Notes: a model not told the origin generated them from the sequence alone. A DNA stretch of 64,000 bases from Garcia nutans (GCA_947685225.1 CANTUV010000008.1:36572001-36636000); one strand, 5' to 3'. Shown: positions 11,352 to 23,601, counted from the first letter of the stretch. A program made the numbers and translations.

Positions 11352-12485
11352 TAAGAGAAGTGGATTCCGTTGGTTTTTATATTATTTTATTCTTTCTTAT
11401 TATGATATTGTCCATTGCATTATTTACTTTGCATTGTGTGCGTGAGTTAGGACGCCCATGTTACCCGTGTTGTGTTATGTAAGGGATACAATACTTTCAC
11501 TCAAGGTATAGAGATCGAGCATGGCATACCACTCATAGCCTTGTACCTTTTTGGTATATACTTGCTATGGAACCTAAGCCTTTCAACCCAAAGACTAAAG
11601 CTCATGTAATTGGCCTAGTTACTTTCCTTAGGTTTTTACCCTAAATGCTTATTGTTTGACTATGGTTAATTTATCTTGGTTTAAGTTATGGCTTATTTGG
11701 TTTGTTCTTTTTCTAATATGACCTACATATATTTTAAGCTAAAAAATAATTCTTTTCCTTTAAGATCCAAAAGTCCAAAACTATTTTCAAATTTTTCAAG
11801 AAGGTTTTTGGACATTAAAACCTTTCAAGATGGGTCAAAAATCTTTTTACACCTTATGGCCCAAACAAACAAAATTATCTTTCACTTCATCTAAAAATAC
11901 AACCTTTTCTTACAAAGAGCTTACAAATTATTTAGGTCAATTACGAAATACCAAAAATCAATTGTGAGCCTAGCTTATACCAAGAATTATTAACCAAGGG
12001 CTTGTTTTTGGCATGAATCATTAGTTACTTTTTCAATAAAGAAATCTATTTATGATGAACCTCTTAATTTTATTTTAATCCAAAATAACATAAAAGCTAT
12101 TTTTATTGAGATTCAATGGATTAAAGCTTAATTAATGGGAATTATTATGGATTGAATTCTATATTAGAAAATATAACTATTGGTTAAATCGTCCAAGGGA
12201 ATTTATTCGAAAATAAAATATCCCATGTTGGTATTTTTGTTGACCATAATCCTAGGAAAAGAGACTCGTCATTCATGTGTGGAAGTTATAAGCTTGGAAG
12301 GAACGTCCTAATTTTCTTTGTTTGTTTATTGTTTTGCATACTTGTATACACACATTGCATAACATATCATTAATCCTTTCTAGCTCACAGCCCTGGACTA
12401 CAACAGTTCAAAAGCCTATGATAATTTGACCTACGCTAGAGACGAAGAATCCAGCAACAACTCAGTTAGCTTCTCACCAAAAATA
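11352..12485 (+). other. 5' leader of G, non-coding
   Basis: This is a leader of about 1.1 kb between PBS and gag. It is closely similar to F 32825-33968 and to E 54265-55124 (opposite strand), including the GAGTTAGGACGCCC and GATCGAGCATGGCATA blocks. A short piece near 12170-12235 matches the beginning of the E ORF1 region and then diverges, so ORF1 appears to have been lost from G. Only short accidental frames are present. Confidence 0.6.
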
Positions 12486-12748
12486 ATGGAACCTGAACAA
12501 AATCAAAAGATGTTGGATGATGCCCTTGCAGTCAAGATGGAAAAACTAAAAAGGGCCCTAACTGAGATCATGAAAAGTCAAATGGCTGCAATTTTTGGGA
12601 ACATTGTTGAAGCATCCGTAAGAACCAAGAAAGACAAGGGAAAGGCTAAAGTTGGTGAAGTAGTCTTCGCTGATGACAAGATGGTTATGGATGGTGATGA
12701 ATACTGGGCCCAATACTTCCAAGATCCTTAAGATAAAAAGAAGGAGCC
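12486..12748 (+). pseudogene. gag: gag of G, N-terminal piece, split by element E
   Basis: The start is taken at the ATG at 12486, which aligns with the F gag start (33969); the frame itself is open from 12426. It encodes a Lys-rich helical N-terminus of about 80 residues (KMEKLKRALTEIMKSQ) like that of Tat/Ogre gag proteins, ending in a TAA at 12729-12731. After the stop the same frame runs into the GAGCC duplication of E and continues in frame at 57342, 44.6 kb away. The premature stop makes this a pseudogene. Confidence 0.75.
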
Positions 12749-14438
12749 TGTGAGCGGGGATTTTCGCCTCCACTCCCAGTGGAATGGTTCTTGCGACTTC
12801 GGCACTGTTTAGGCTCGGGGCCTTAGAGAACACGGACCTAAGTCCAGAGAAAATGGAGTCACCACCCGGACGGGCTGGGAAAAAAAAAGGGGTAGATGAC
12901 TCGATTTCTAAGGAACCCCCAACCCCCTAATGGGTTCGGAAAGTTGGGTACGTGTGGGGAAGGTGAGAAATGGCCCAGCACCACAACAACGCCCGGTTCA
13001 TTGGAACCGGCCTCCTTTATAGGTCTTAATATTATAAAATTATTAAATATAATAACATTATCCATATTACACACAATAATTAAAAGAAAGCATCATTATA
13101 TTATAATCAAAGCAATGTCCAAACAAAACAAATAAATGGACACCCATCCAAGGATGGAAACATGTCCTTACATCACATGCCTAAATAGGACAACCACCAA
13201 AAGGTAGAAACATGCCCTTTACATAGGTTCTAAAATAGAAAAGCAAATTAAATTACATGATGTTTAACTAATGAGGTACCCACCAAGTGGAAACATACCT
13301 CTTACAACTTTTGAAAATCTAAATTAATTGATAAAAGTAAATAATCATTCATCATAAACAAATCATTCATCAAAGCTATTAATCAAAATATAAAATAAAC
13401 ATCCATCCATGATAAATTAAATAAATCAAGTATTGAAATTAAATAAATTAAAGCATAAGAAATAAATCAAAGCATAATCAAGTATGGAATTGAATAAAGC
13501 AAATAAAAGTCCAATTATGGCTTCTGTGACTTTTTATGGAATTAAAATAAATTAGGATTTTATGTTTTAAAGGGTTGGTAAGACTCTTTGATTAACTAAA
13601 TTAAGGCTTGAATGATGATATCATGAAACTAGGGTTTTAAACATTTTAAAATACTTTAATTTGTGATTTTTGGTTATTGGGTTCCTAAGCTACTGTGTAA
13701 AATTTAGGATTTTATATTTTTATATTTTTAATGTTTTAAAAGGATTAGGGTTCATAAAAATTAGGGTTTAAGGTTTTAAAAGTGTTAGTGTTCATTATTT
13801 TGAATTTTGGAAGTTGAATTTGGATTTGATATTTTGGAAGTAGGGTCACGGGTGGTGAATAATTTTTAGGAATTCGGAAATCAATTTGATAATTTTATAA
13901 AGTTTTATGAATTTAAGCAAATAAATTAAAGTTTTTATAAGTAGAAAAGATTTTTTTAAGGCTTTTTAAATGAAATAGAACCTACTTTAAAATTTTAAAA
14001 GAAGCAGAATTTACATCATAGTTTTGTTGAAAAATATGTTCAATTAGAGTTTTAAGATTTTTAAGAAAAAAAATAACAATTTTAAGCCTTTTGGAAAAAT
14101 AAAGTAATAAAATAAAGTTTTTTGGCTTTAGAAAAACTAAATTAAAGTTCAAAGGTTTTTAATTTTGATTTCATAAATTTGCTATTGTGTAAAAAAAACA
14201 ATTAAAGAAAATTAATTAACACATACCTTCTTTTGATGATTTCTCCAAAAATAATTCTTCTTGGATGAACTAGCTCCAAAGACAAGCCTTTTTTTGCCTT
14301 TGAATCCTCTAAATCGTGCTGCTGCTATTCCAGAAAAGAGTTGAATTGAATTTCTTCTTTTCCTTCCTTGATTTGGTTTCAAATTTTCCAAACTACTCTT
14401 GGATTTTTTCCTCCTTTAATTAATTGCAATTGGTCCTT

Positions 14439-14445
14439 ATTTATA
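14439..14445 (-). promoter_or_regulatory. TATA box of the E 3' LTR
   Basis: The minus strand reads TATAAAT, at the same position as 56834-56840 in the 5' LTR. It would drive transcription out of the 3' LTR toward the left. Confidence 0.45.
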
Positions 14446-14707
14446 GTGGTTTGAGGTTGTTTATTCCTAATTAGTTAAGGTAAGCAATATTAATAAAAAA
14501 TAAAAGAAACCAATACCTAATTGGATTAGGTTTCGAAAAATTTGCGTCGAAAAATTTGCGCTGCCAAAAAAAAACTGCTGTGGAAAAACTGCGCTGGTAA
14601 AAAAATCTGCTGCAGCTGGCTGCGGCAGCGTGAGTGGAGCTGGCCCGTAAGCTATTTCACAGGCAGACAAATTCTGCAAAAATTTCTGCGTGCGAAATAG
14701 CACAGTG

Positions 14708-14740
14708 ATTTCGCCCGCAGGAATTTCTTGCAGGCGAAAT
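14708..14740. repeat. U3 hairpin of the E 3' LTR
   Basis: The arms ATTTCGCC (14708-14715) and GGCGAAAT (14733-14740) enclose a further imperfect CGCAG...TTGCA pairing. The 5' LTR copy differs here and has its own hairpin at 57048-57086. Confidence 0.6.
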
Positions 14741-14974
14741 GCCCATGGGCCCGTGCCTACGGGCTGGCGCGACGATTTTTTCGTCGCCTATTTTTTCGAC
14801 TCCGATTTTTATTTTTATTTTTATTTTTTGACTTTTATTTGTTTATTTCTATTTTTTATTAATAAAAATTAGATACTAAAGCAAAAGTTATTTTGGACCA
14901 ATTAGACAACAAAAATTATTTTAGACTAAATAAAACATATTGGACCGGATTGGGTTAAAAATTAAGGGTCTACA

Positions 14975-14990
14975 GTTTGCCCCCTGCTTG
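14975..14990 (-). other. Polypurine tract of E
   Basis: The minus strand reads CAAGCAGGGGGCAAAC directly before the LTR start TGTAGACCC. F (40951-40967) and G (63970-63986) have near-identical tracts. Confidence 0.85.
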
Positions 14991-15065
14991 AATGATCTGA
15001 AACCTTAGTGAAAGAGAGTGAAAAGCAATAAGACTTAATTTTTGATGAAACGGTTGAGGTTTTGG

Positions 15066-15475
15066 GTTCTGGACCCTGTTCGAGTTCTGGACTCAAAGAT
15101 AATTCTAGGTTCTGGACCTAAGAAAAATTTGGGCTTCGGACCCGGTTCGAGTTCTGGACTCAAGGATAATTCTAGGTTCTGGACCTAAGGAAAATTTGGG
15201 TTCTGGACCCGGTTCGAGTTCTGGACTCAAGGATAATTCTAGGTTCTCAACCTAAAGAAAATTTGGGTTCTGGACCCGGTTCGAGTTCTGGACTCAAGGA
15301 TAATTCTAGGTTTTGGACCTAAGGAAAATTTGGGTTTTGGACCCGGTTCGAGTTCTGGACTCAAGGGAGATTCTAGGTTCTGGACCTAAGGAAAATTTGG
15401 GTTCTGGACACGGTTCGAGTTCTGGACTCAAGGATAATTCTAGGTTCTTGACCTAAGGAAAATTTGGGTTTTGGA
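15066..15475. repeat. 67-bp minisatellite of E, about six units
   Basis: A regular 67-bp period can be followed through CGAGTTCTGG at 15081, 15148, 15215, 15282, 15349 and 15416. Each unit carries three small hairpins with the same loop TCTGG and different stems: GGGT/ACCC, GAGT/ACTC and TAGGT/ACCTA. It lies in the 3' part of the E internal region and is not coding. Confidence 0.9.
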
Positions 15476-15478
15476 CCT

Positions 15479-15712
15479 GGTATTGGGTACTTGGACCCGA
15501 GATTGATTTGATTTGGGTACTTGGACCTGTGATTGATTTGATTTGGGTACTTGGACCTGAGATTGATTTAATTTGGATACTTGGACCCGGGATTGGGTAC
15601 TTAGACCCGAGATTGATTTGATTTGGGTACTTGGACCCGAGAATGGGTACTTGGACCCGAGAATGGGTACTTGGACCTGAGAATGGGTGCTTAGACCCGA
15701 GATTGAGTTTGA
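15479..15712. repeat. About 30-bp minisatellite of E
   Basis: Units of the form GGGTACTTGGACCC followed by GAGATTGATTTGATTT recur eight or nine times, the last ones shortened to about 20 bp. The core is again a GGGT/ACCC stem. A short relic of the same array, in reverse, lies in F near 40845-40890. Open frames across it are products of the repeat. Confidence 0.85.
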
Positions 15713-15779
15713 CTGACCTTTTATCATTTGAGAAGTTTGACTGCTCTGGCCATTTTATACATTGTGATCCTTCACCATC

Positions 15780-15908
15780 AAAATGGATCTTCACCCTTTG
15801 AGATCGGGTCTTCAACCTTAAAAATGGATCTTCATCCTTTGAGATCGGGTCTTCACCCTTAAAAATGGATCTTCATCCTTTGAGATCGGGTCTTCACCCT
15901 TGAAAATG
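15780..15908. repeat. 41-bp minisatellite of E, left part
   Basis: Three units of 41 bp are followed by the AAATG duplication of solo LTR B; the array resumes at 29421. The unit contains GGAT-CTTC-ATCC and GGGT-CTTC-ACCC, two hairpins with the same loop. It is homologous, in reverse, to the 43-bp arrays of F and G. Confidence 0.88.
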
Positions 15909-17638
15909 TGTAACACCCCTATACCCCGTATACGTACACAGCATGCTAATACGATCATAATATACATATACTGAATATAGGTATGTCACGTTTTATAAAA
16001 CATACAAATAATCCCTTTACAATAATATGAATAAATTTAAAACATTTAAAGAAATTTATAAAACACAATAGATAAAATGTTTATTCAAAACGCAACGGAA
16101 AATATAACAAATATTTACAATACATATACATCAAAACTCAAATTTTACAAAACATAAAATATATACATGTTTGGCAGTATATCTTTGATCTTTAGGCTCC
16201 ACTATCAACACCTCAAGTTCTAAACTCTACTCGGCCTAGAGGAACTCTCCGGTTCTTCCCTGTTACCTGCGCGATAAACCATAAATCGCTAAGCCAATGG
16301 CTTAGTGGTACAAACTACAATAATACTATGTTTCGATGCAATGCCAATGTCACACAATCAATGTCATACACCATTCAAAAGAATATTATATTTCAACATC
16401 TTACTTTGTTCAATATCATATCAAACATTCATGTTGTATCTTCATAGTTTCATTACTCAACATAACTTACAATGCTACATTCATTCTCAATAAGATACTT
16501 ATGCATTATAATCATCTCATTATTCATTGGAGTCACCATTCAAGAATCACATTGAAAACAAAGACAAGCATGGGCCCAAAAGACACTAATATGCCATTCA
16601 ACTTTCAGAGTTAATGTTTTGGTTCAATTATCACATTTATCATTATCATTATCCCAACTAGGCTTTAAGGATTTAGGTTCAACCAAGCTTCAAGGGGAAC
16701 AAAGCATGCTAAGTATCAACCCAACTTGGCTTCAAGAACCAAACCCAACCTAGCTTCAAGGGTTGTAACATCTCAATTAGGCTTCAAGGACTAGACCCAA
16801 CCAAGCTTCAAGGGGAGTTAAGCATGCTAAACTTCAACCCAACTTGGCTTCAAGGATCAAGCCCAACCTAACTTCAAGAGATTGTTACTATAGGCATGCC
16901 ACCAACAACAAAACTCTGAAAATGGAATAACACATTAGACACACAATTCATTAATTATTTAATTATCAATTAGCATCATGCCTCAATCATCATATACTCA
17001 TCATCACTTAGGCAACCATGCCTCAATCATCTCATTGGCATCATTATCATTTTAGCCAACAACCATGGCTCCTTATCTCATCAAGAGAGTATATATATAT
17101 ATATTATCAATTGCATTGCACATCATCTAGGCACTGTAACACCCCTTCCCAACCTACATGTGTAAGCTGAGTAGAGGTGCCACACTATCCTAATTGTTGC
17201 TACCAATTTACTTAGTCAAATTTTAGTTCTGATTTTTACAGAAATTTTGCCATAGTTCCGCCTAGAAATTTGGATCCCAAGTGTCGTCAAAACTTGTTTT
17301 TCTGATTTTTGAAAACATTTTACACATACCAATGTGAATAAGAATACCATCAAATTTAATGCACTCCCAATGAATCCACCTTATACCCTCAACTACAAAC
17401 CTGCACGAAGAGTTCACACTTCTAATATAACATAAAGTAAAGATTTATGATTATTACATACTACTAACATACAATTATAACATAGAAAATCTCTTTTATA
17501 TTTATTCATATACATGCCACAACTATCAACTCATAATGGACTAAAAGATCTACCCCTGAGATTTGCTGTGGTCTGGTCGTTGCTTCCCCAAGATTTATCT
17601 ACTGCTCCGAACCTACGAGTCAAGGAAAACTTAACTCG

Positions 17639-17656
17639 CTGAGCGTTGTCGCTCAG
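17639..17656. repeat. Conserved LTR stem-loop in C (3' LTR)
   Basis: The stem CTGAGCG/CGCTCAG surrounds TTGT and is followed by TGGGTAC. T1 LTRs have CTAAGCC/GGCTTAG at the matching place beside TGGTAC, so the pairing is kept although the bases differ. The same structure is at 25634-25651. Confidence 0.8.
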
Positions 17657-17893
17657 TGGGTACTTTACCAATAAAAATAAAAGTAGTACATGAAAGTATT
17701 CGAAGTAAAAAGGAAATAATAAAATCAACAATCAACCAACATTATACCAATAGAAATCATGATACATTCAGTATGATATGTTTTCAATAATGTAAAATCA
17801 TAATTCAAATTCATTTGCATTATATAGTTCAACGAAAAATAATATGTCTTTGATACAGGCTCTACTGGTATATAGGGAACCATAGTGATAAGG

Positions 17894-18018
17894 CAGTGGC
17901 CCTCACCACTGTAACATAGGTGGCCCTCACCACCGATATCAGATCACAGGAATGACCCTCACCATCCTGGTTATAACCAATGGCCCTCACCATTGGCCCC
18001 CAATGGCCCTCACCATTG
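17894..18018. repeat. Five-hairpin array with constant loop, C 3' LTR
   Basis: Five units share the loop CCCTCA while the stems vary: CAGTGG/CCACTG, GGTGG/CCACC, an ATGG/CCAT stem (damaged here by G to A at 17955), CCAATGG/CCATTGG and CAATGG/CCATTG. Spacers are 6-16 bases. On the RNA-sense minus strand the loops read TGAGGG. Confidence 0.9.
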
Positions 18019-20092
18019 AGTTCAGATCATATCAATTCAATCACAATATCAAGCAGTACTGCATAAGTTAGTATAGTGCACCATACCCTTATCTACCACT
18101 CCCACTATCCAGTAGAGCATAAAGCTTTAAATGATTCAATTTAAGTCTCAAACCTCATTTTAGGATGACTCGCGAAATCATTTTAAATTCCCATCGCACT
18201 TTGCCATTTATGCCGCGCAACACATTCTTTAGTCAAACCATTCCCCTTTTTCGCATATTTAACATCCACAATAAACACATCAAACATTTCAAAGCATTTC
18301 TCAAAATATCACAAATTGACCAAATGAATAGTGTTGCGGCGAGACAAATCGGCAACGCAAAATGGCATGACCAAATGAATAGTAAAATCTGGGTTTTCGT
18401 CAAAATTTCAGTCCACTTCAGTCATGCATTTGACCAAGTAAATTATTTTATTTTTGGCTGAAATTTTACAGAAAACTTATTTCATATGTTGACTAATTGC
18501 ATGTAAAATTTCGTTGAAAAATTCATTCGTTTGCTGCCCCAAACAATTGCCACAAAAATAGTCCAGAAGCTGTCACTTTGGGACCATTTCGGCCCAAACA
18601 TTTGAAATGCATAGGATAGTTTATTTTTCTTTTGCAAATCAATATTAAGGCTTCTTTAATAGTAAAGTGAAGATTCAAACACTTCCCTTTGACAACTTTT
18701 GCATATTTAACTCAAATCAAACTAATTAAAGTCATGAACATCAAAAATTCCATAAACCAAAGTTTGTAAGAAAAATAGAATTTCTTTTATGGTAAAGCAC
18801 CAAACCTTATTCTTGTACTTCCCCTTTTTCTTTTCCTCCTTCTCCTTCCTTAATCTTTGTTTTTCCTTCAAGAAATTCAAGAACACACCCTTAAACATAA
18901 ACCTTAGCAATTTAGATTAATAAGCTATCCTCCATTTCTTTTCAAACTAAACCCTAATCTAACCTTATTAAACCTTAGAAACCTTGATTCTTTCATTTAA
19001 TTGATTAATATCATAACTACTTAAAATTTCCAAATCCACCATAAGAACCCTAATTTCCAATCTTCCAATAGTTATATAACTACCTAAAACTAAAAATTAA
19101 AGTCTACATACTAGAAAACCTTAAAAAAACTCACCTTAAAAATCAACTTTTGAAGAAACTTGGAAGTCTTTTGGGTGTTTCCCTTGTTGGCCGAATTTGG
19201 TGAGTGGAAAAAGAGAATTTGCTCTTCATATCACATATTTTTATATACAAAGGAAGTGATGATCACCTTTACCACTTGTCCCCTTTTTCTCTTTCTTCAT
19301 TTATTACACATTTATTACACATGCTAAATGTTTTCTTTTGATTGGCCAACCTTTGATTTTTATAACTTCCTTTTTCCTTTACTTCTTTCCACTTGTCTCT
19401 CTTCCCATTGGATCTCATAAAGTTGTCCCGGGTTACCCATCCGGTCCCGACACGAAACCGAGCCACATTACGTTCCGGCGATTAATCGATCATATCTTTT
19501 AAACCGTATAGTTCCATGAGTCAAACTATATATAGTTTTGATCCTCTCGACCTCTACTTTCTATTTATAACGTCTATTTTAGGTTTCCAAGTCATTTTGA
19601 AAAATTACCGATAAGCCCTCAACTTTTTACAAAATTCCCTTTAGGTCCTATTTTTGCTCGGGTTTTCTCCGGCTTCGTTTCCACTGACGATCGTTTCATA
19701 TTTAACCTCTCGCCATTCTCTACGTACTCACGTCTTTATTTCCTACCCTAAATTCATGTATAACTTTAATTGATAATGACCAAAATGCCCTTAGGCAACA
19801 TTTCTTCATTTTTCTTTAACGGGACATTTCCTGGAAAAACCGTTACACGTCGTTGCGATCCGGTTTTTCTCTACATTCCATTTTTGAAATCTGTTATATG
19901 CACTATTAAGAACATCCGGTGCAACTTTCTTTGAAATTACATCTACGTCCCCAACTTTATTAAAAATTACAATTATGTCCCTTTTTGTCATACAACCTTA
20001 TCTAGAGCTGTTATCAAGAATTATCTTCTCCTTTTCCCTACTCTCGCTATGCACGTGTCTACACTGCATAAATGCAGCAGGCGGATGTGACA

Positions 20093-20104
20093 GTTCCTTC
20101 CTCG
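20093..20104 (-). other. Polypurine tract of C
   Basis: The minus strand reads GAGGAAGGAAC directly before the LTR start TGTCACATCC and only a few bases after the pol stop codon at 20110-20112. Confidence 0.85.
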
Positions 20105-20109
20105 TTAAT

Positions 20110-22356
20110 TTAAGCTTCGTCCCAAAGCTCATCAAGTGAAAACAAATATGGGTATTGCTTCTTCATAGTTTCTTCGCGTTCCCATGTAGCTTCTTCTACT
20201 TTGTGATTCCTCCAAAGAACTTTGACCAATGGAATCTTCTTATTTCGCAACTGTTTGATTTCACGTGCTAGGATCTCTACCGGCTCTTCCTCATATGTCA
20301 TTTCAGGCTGAATCTCAATATCTTGAACTTGTATGACGTGGGTTGGATCTGAACGATACCTCCTTAGCATCGAAACATGGAAAACATCATGTATTTTATT
20401 TAATTCAGGTGGTAACGCCAACTGGTAAGCTACCGGACCTACCCGTTTAATAATTTCATATGGTCCGATGAATCTAGGGCTTAGCTTGCCTTTTTGTTTA
20501 AATCGTAACACTTTCTTCCGAGGAGAGACTTTGAGGAACACTCTGTCACCTACCTCAAACTGTATGTCTTTCCTTTTTAGATCCGCGTATGATTTTTGCC
20601 GGTCCGCTGCTGCTTTTAATCGGTCTCGAATGATTTCTACCTTCTCTTCAGTTTCCTTAACTATGTCTGGCCCCAACATCTTTTCCTCACTCAATTCTGT
20701 CCAGCAAACTGGAGTTCTGCATTTTCGACCATACAGTGCTTCGTAAGGTGCCATTTGTATGCTGGATTGATAACTGTTGTTGTACGCGAATTCCATTAAG
20801 CTTAGGTGTTTGTCCCAACTACCTTTAAATTCTAAAACGCACGCCCTCAGCATATCTTCTAAAATTTGAATCACTCTTTCCGACTGTCCGTCTGTCTGGG
20901 GATGAAATGCTGTGCTGTGGTAAGTTCGAGTTCCAAGGGCTGTTTGTAACTTCTGCCAAAAATTTGACGTAAAACGTGGGTCTCGATCGGATATGATCGA
21001 AGTTGGAACTCCGTGGAGACGTATAATCTCTTTGATATACAAGTCTGCCAACTTGTCTAGTGAGTAATCCACACGTACTGGTATGAAATGAGCGGACTTA
21101 GTAAGCCGGTCTACGATTACCCAAATCGCGTCATGTTTGTCTCTTGTTATAGGCAATCCTGTGACAAAATCCATAGTAATACCATCCCATTTCCAGGTTG
21201 GAATCGTAATAGGTTGTAGTAGCCCTGAGGGCAGTTGATGTTCCGCCTTCACTTGCTGACAGGTTAGACACTTCGTTACATGATCAACGATATCCCTTTT
21301 CATTCCTGGCCACCAATAATACTCCTTCAAGTCCCGATACATTTTCGTTACTCCTGGATGCATTGTATAAGGACTGTTATGAGCTTCTTGCAAAATCTGC
21401 TTCTTCAGCTCCTTGGACTTAGGTACGACCATTCTCCTCTTGTAGTAGAGAATACCATCAGGATGAATTTGATAGTCTCCTGAAGAGTTCTCCTGTGCCT
21501 GTTGACTCCATTTCTTCACTTGTTCATCTTCCTTCTGAGCCTCACGTATTTGTTGATGTAAGTTAGGTCGCACGTGCATTTCTGCAAAGATAGCTCCATC
21601 TTCTGTAGGTTTTAACGTTACCCTCATAGCACTTAGCGCTTGCATTGACTTCCTACTAAGTGCATCTGCTACGACATTCGCTTTGCCCGGGTGATAATTA
21701 ATCGTATAGTCGTAGTTGGCTAACCATTGCATCCATTTTCGCTGTCGCAGGTTTAAATCTTTCTGCGTGGGCAAATATTTCAGGCTTTGATGATCCGTAA
21801 AGATGTAACATTTTTCCCCGTATAAGTAGTGCCTCCATGTCTTGAAAGCCAAAACAATCGCTGCTAGCTCTAAGTCATGCGTAGGATAATTCTTTTCATG
21901 TGGCTTGAGCTGTCGAGAGACATACGCAATGACTTTGCCTTCCTGCATCAATACACAACCTAACCCGATATGGGATGCATCGCTATAAATCACAAAATCT
22001 TTTCCTGATTCGGGTTGTGTAAGAATAGGCGCTTCAGTAAGTTTTTGTTTCAGCTTTTCAAAGCTCCGTTGACAAGCGTCGGTCCACTGGAATTTGGCAT
22101 TCTTCTGAAGTAGCTTGGTCATAGGTACGGCGATCATGGAAAACCCTTTAACGAATCTCCGATAATATCCTGCTAATCCCAAGAAACTACGGACTTCCGT
22201 TACTGTCTTAGGTGACTTCCATTCCAATACTGCTTCTATTTTCTTGGGATCGACCCTTATTCCTTCTGCCGATACAATATGTCCCAAGAAAGCTACTTCT
22301 TCCAACCAAAATTCGCATTTGCTGAACTTAGCGTATAACTGCTTCTCACGCAGGGT
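20110..22356 (-). pseudogene. pol: pol of C, downstream part: RT end, RNase H, integrase, chromodomain
   Basis: This piece is open for 731 codons from a TTG at 22305, and in fact from just after the TAA at 22357-22359. With residue 1 at 22305, the domains in order are: RT connection (GHIVSAEGIRVDP); RNase H with D109 (YSDAS), the LELAAI glutamate, TDHQS and VADALSR; integrase zinc finger H309, H316, C346, C349; integrase core D379, D440, E476 (D-60-D-35-E spacing); and a C-terminal chromodomain-like end (residues about 680-731, EEATWE, YPYLF) typical of Tekay/Del chromoviruses. It ends 17 bases before the LTR. It carries no internal stop, but is cut off from gag and protease by nonsense codons upstream. 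Confidence 0.95.
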
Positions 22357-23601
22357 TTACAAAACAATTCTAAGGTGACGATCATGATCCTCTCGATTCT
22401 TTGAATACACCAATATGTCGTCAATAAATACCACCACGAACTGATCCAAATACGGGTGGAAGATTTTATTCATCAGATCCATGAATACTGCAGGTGCGTT
22501 CGTTAATCCGAAAGGCATAACAATGAATTCATAATGTCCATAACGAGTTCTGAATGCAGTTTTTGATATGTCTTCATCTTTAATTCTCAATTGATGATAA
22601 CCCGATCGTAGATCAATTTTTGAAAAGACTCCGGCACCTTTGAGTTGATCAAACAGATCATCTATGCGAGGTAACGGATACTTGTTTTTGATGGTCAGCT
22701 TATTAAGTTGACAGTAATCTACACACAACCTTAAGGATCCGTCTTTCTTTTTCACGAACAATACTGGTGCTCCCCATGGTGACACACTTGGCCTTATGAA
22801 CCCCTTGTCTAAAAGTTCTTGTAGTTGTACCTTTAATTCTTTTAGCTCCGCTGGCGCCATTCGGTAAGGTGCGATGGATACTGGTGCAGCTCCCGGGTAC
22901 ACGTCTATGATGAATTCCACCTCTCGTTTAGGTGGTAATCCGGGTAAATCATCAGGAAATACGTCGGGAAAATCGCATACAGTAGGTATATCTTGTAACT
23001 TTGGTGCCTCTTCTTTCGCTACTAATGCACATACCAGGTATGCCTCGCAACCTTTTTGCACTAACCTCTTAGCCGTCATGGCAGAAATAATGTTAGTTAG
23101 ATAGTCCTTCCTTTTTCCCACTAGAGTCACTTCGTCACCGTCTGCATTATGCAAGGTAACTCTCTTCCGTTTACAGTCAACTAGTGCATCGTGCTTGGCC
23201 AACCAATCCATCCCAAGAATAGCATCGAATTCTTGAAATGGTAGTTCAAATAAATCTCCCCAAAAGATATGTCCGTGTATCTCTACGGGGCAATCTTTCA
23301 CTACCTTCCTAGTAATCACCTCATTTCCTAATGGGTTAGTAACTAATATTCCCTCTTTCTCTAGTTCTACCTTTGGGTCCTCAAATTTTTCATTTTTCGT
23401 GCATATATATGAGTGTGAAGAACCTGGATCTATTAAAACGTAAAGCGGAACCCCAAACATAGACAACTGACCTGCAATCACGTCTAGCGCTTCTTCGTCT
23501 TCTCGCCCCCTCATAGCATACATTCTAGCAGGAGCCCTTGCTTCTGGTCGATTCACTGTTTCAGATTGCACACGCGATGGATTTTCGCTCCTTCCTCTGT
23601 C
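22357..23601 (-). pseudogene. pol: pol of C, upstream part: protease and RT, between two nonsense codons
   Basis: This is the same frame as gag and the downstream pol. Counting from the ATG at 23571, it has the aspartic protease motif IDPGSSHSYI (D48) and an RT with YPLPRIDD and the catalytic FIDD (D384, D385), ending at a TAA (22357-22359) where relatives have CAA. At its upstream side a TGA (23602-23604) stands where CGA is likely. Both changes are C to T on the coding strand, as deamination of methylated cytosine would give. Readthrough of the TGA is conceivable between gag and pol, but a TAA inside RT is not a known device, so mutation is the simpler reading. Confidence 0.93.

Larger units (their letters stand above)
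12749..14974 (-). mobile_element. 3' LTR of element E
   Basis: This 2226-bp LTR reads TGTGAGCGGGG at the left and GGGTCTACA at the right in plus orientation, that is TGTAGACCC...CTCACA on the minus strand. It is closely similar to 55144-57336, with the main difference in the GC-rich U3 segment near 14560-14780. It holds the block with the paired GGAAACATGTCC-type text (13140-13220) and several TTAGGGTTT motifs (telobox orientation on the minus strand). It has no gene. Confidence 0.9.
17135..20092 (-). mobile_element. 3' LTR of element C
   Basis: On the minus strand it starts TGTCACATCC at 20092 and ends GGTGTTACA at 17135. It contains the conserved stem-loop at 17639-17656 and the five-hairpin array at 17894-18018. 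It shows no similarity to T1 LTRs beyond the short hairpin motif and the ends. Frames such as 17531-17731 or 18165-18461 occur identically in the other LTR and are not genes. Confidence 0.97.

Noticed and set aside
15440..15815. Long minus-strand reading frames of 95 and 120 codons
   Set aside because: They run through the 30-bp and 41-bp minisatellites; the periodic protein (QVQVP-type) only mirrors the repeat, and two frames are open at once.
17531..19991. Several frames of 60-98 codons in the C LTR, repeated identically at 25526-27986
   Set aside because: The identity only reflects the LTR duplication; there are no domains, and they lie in the opposite or unrelated direction to element transcription.
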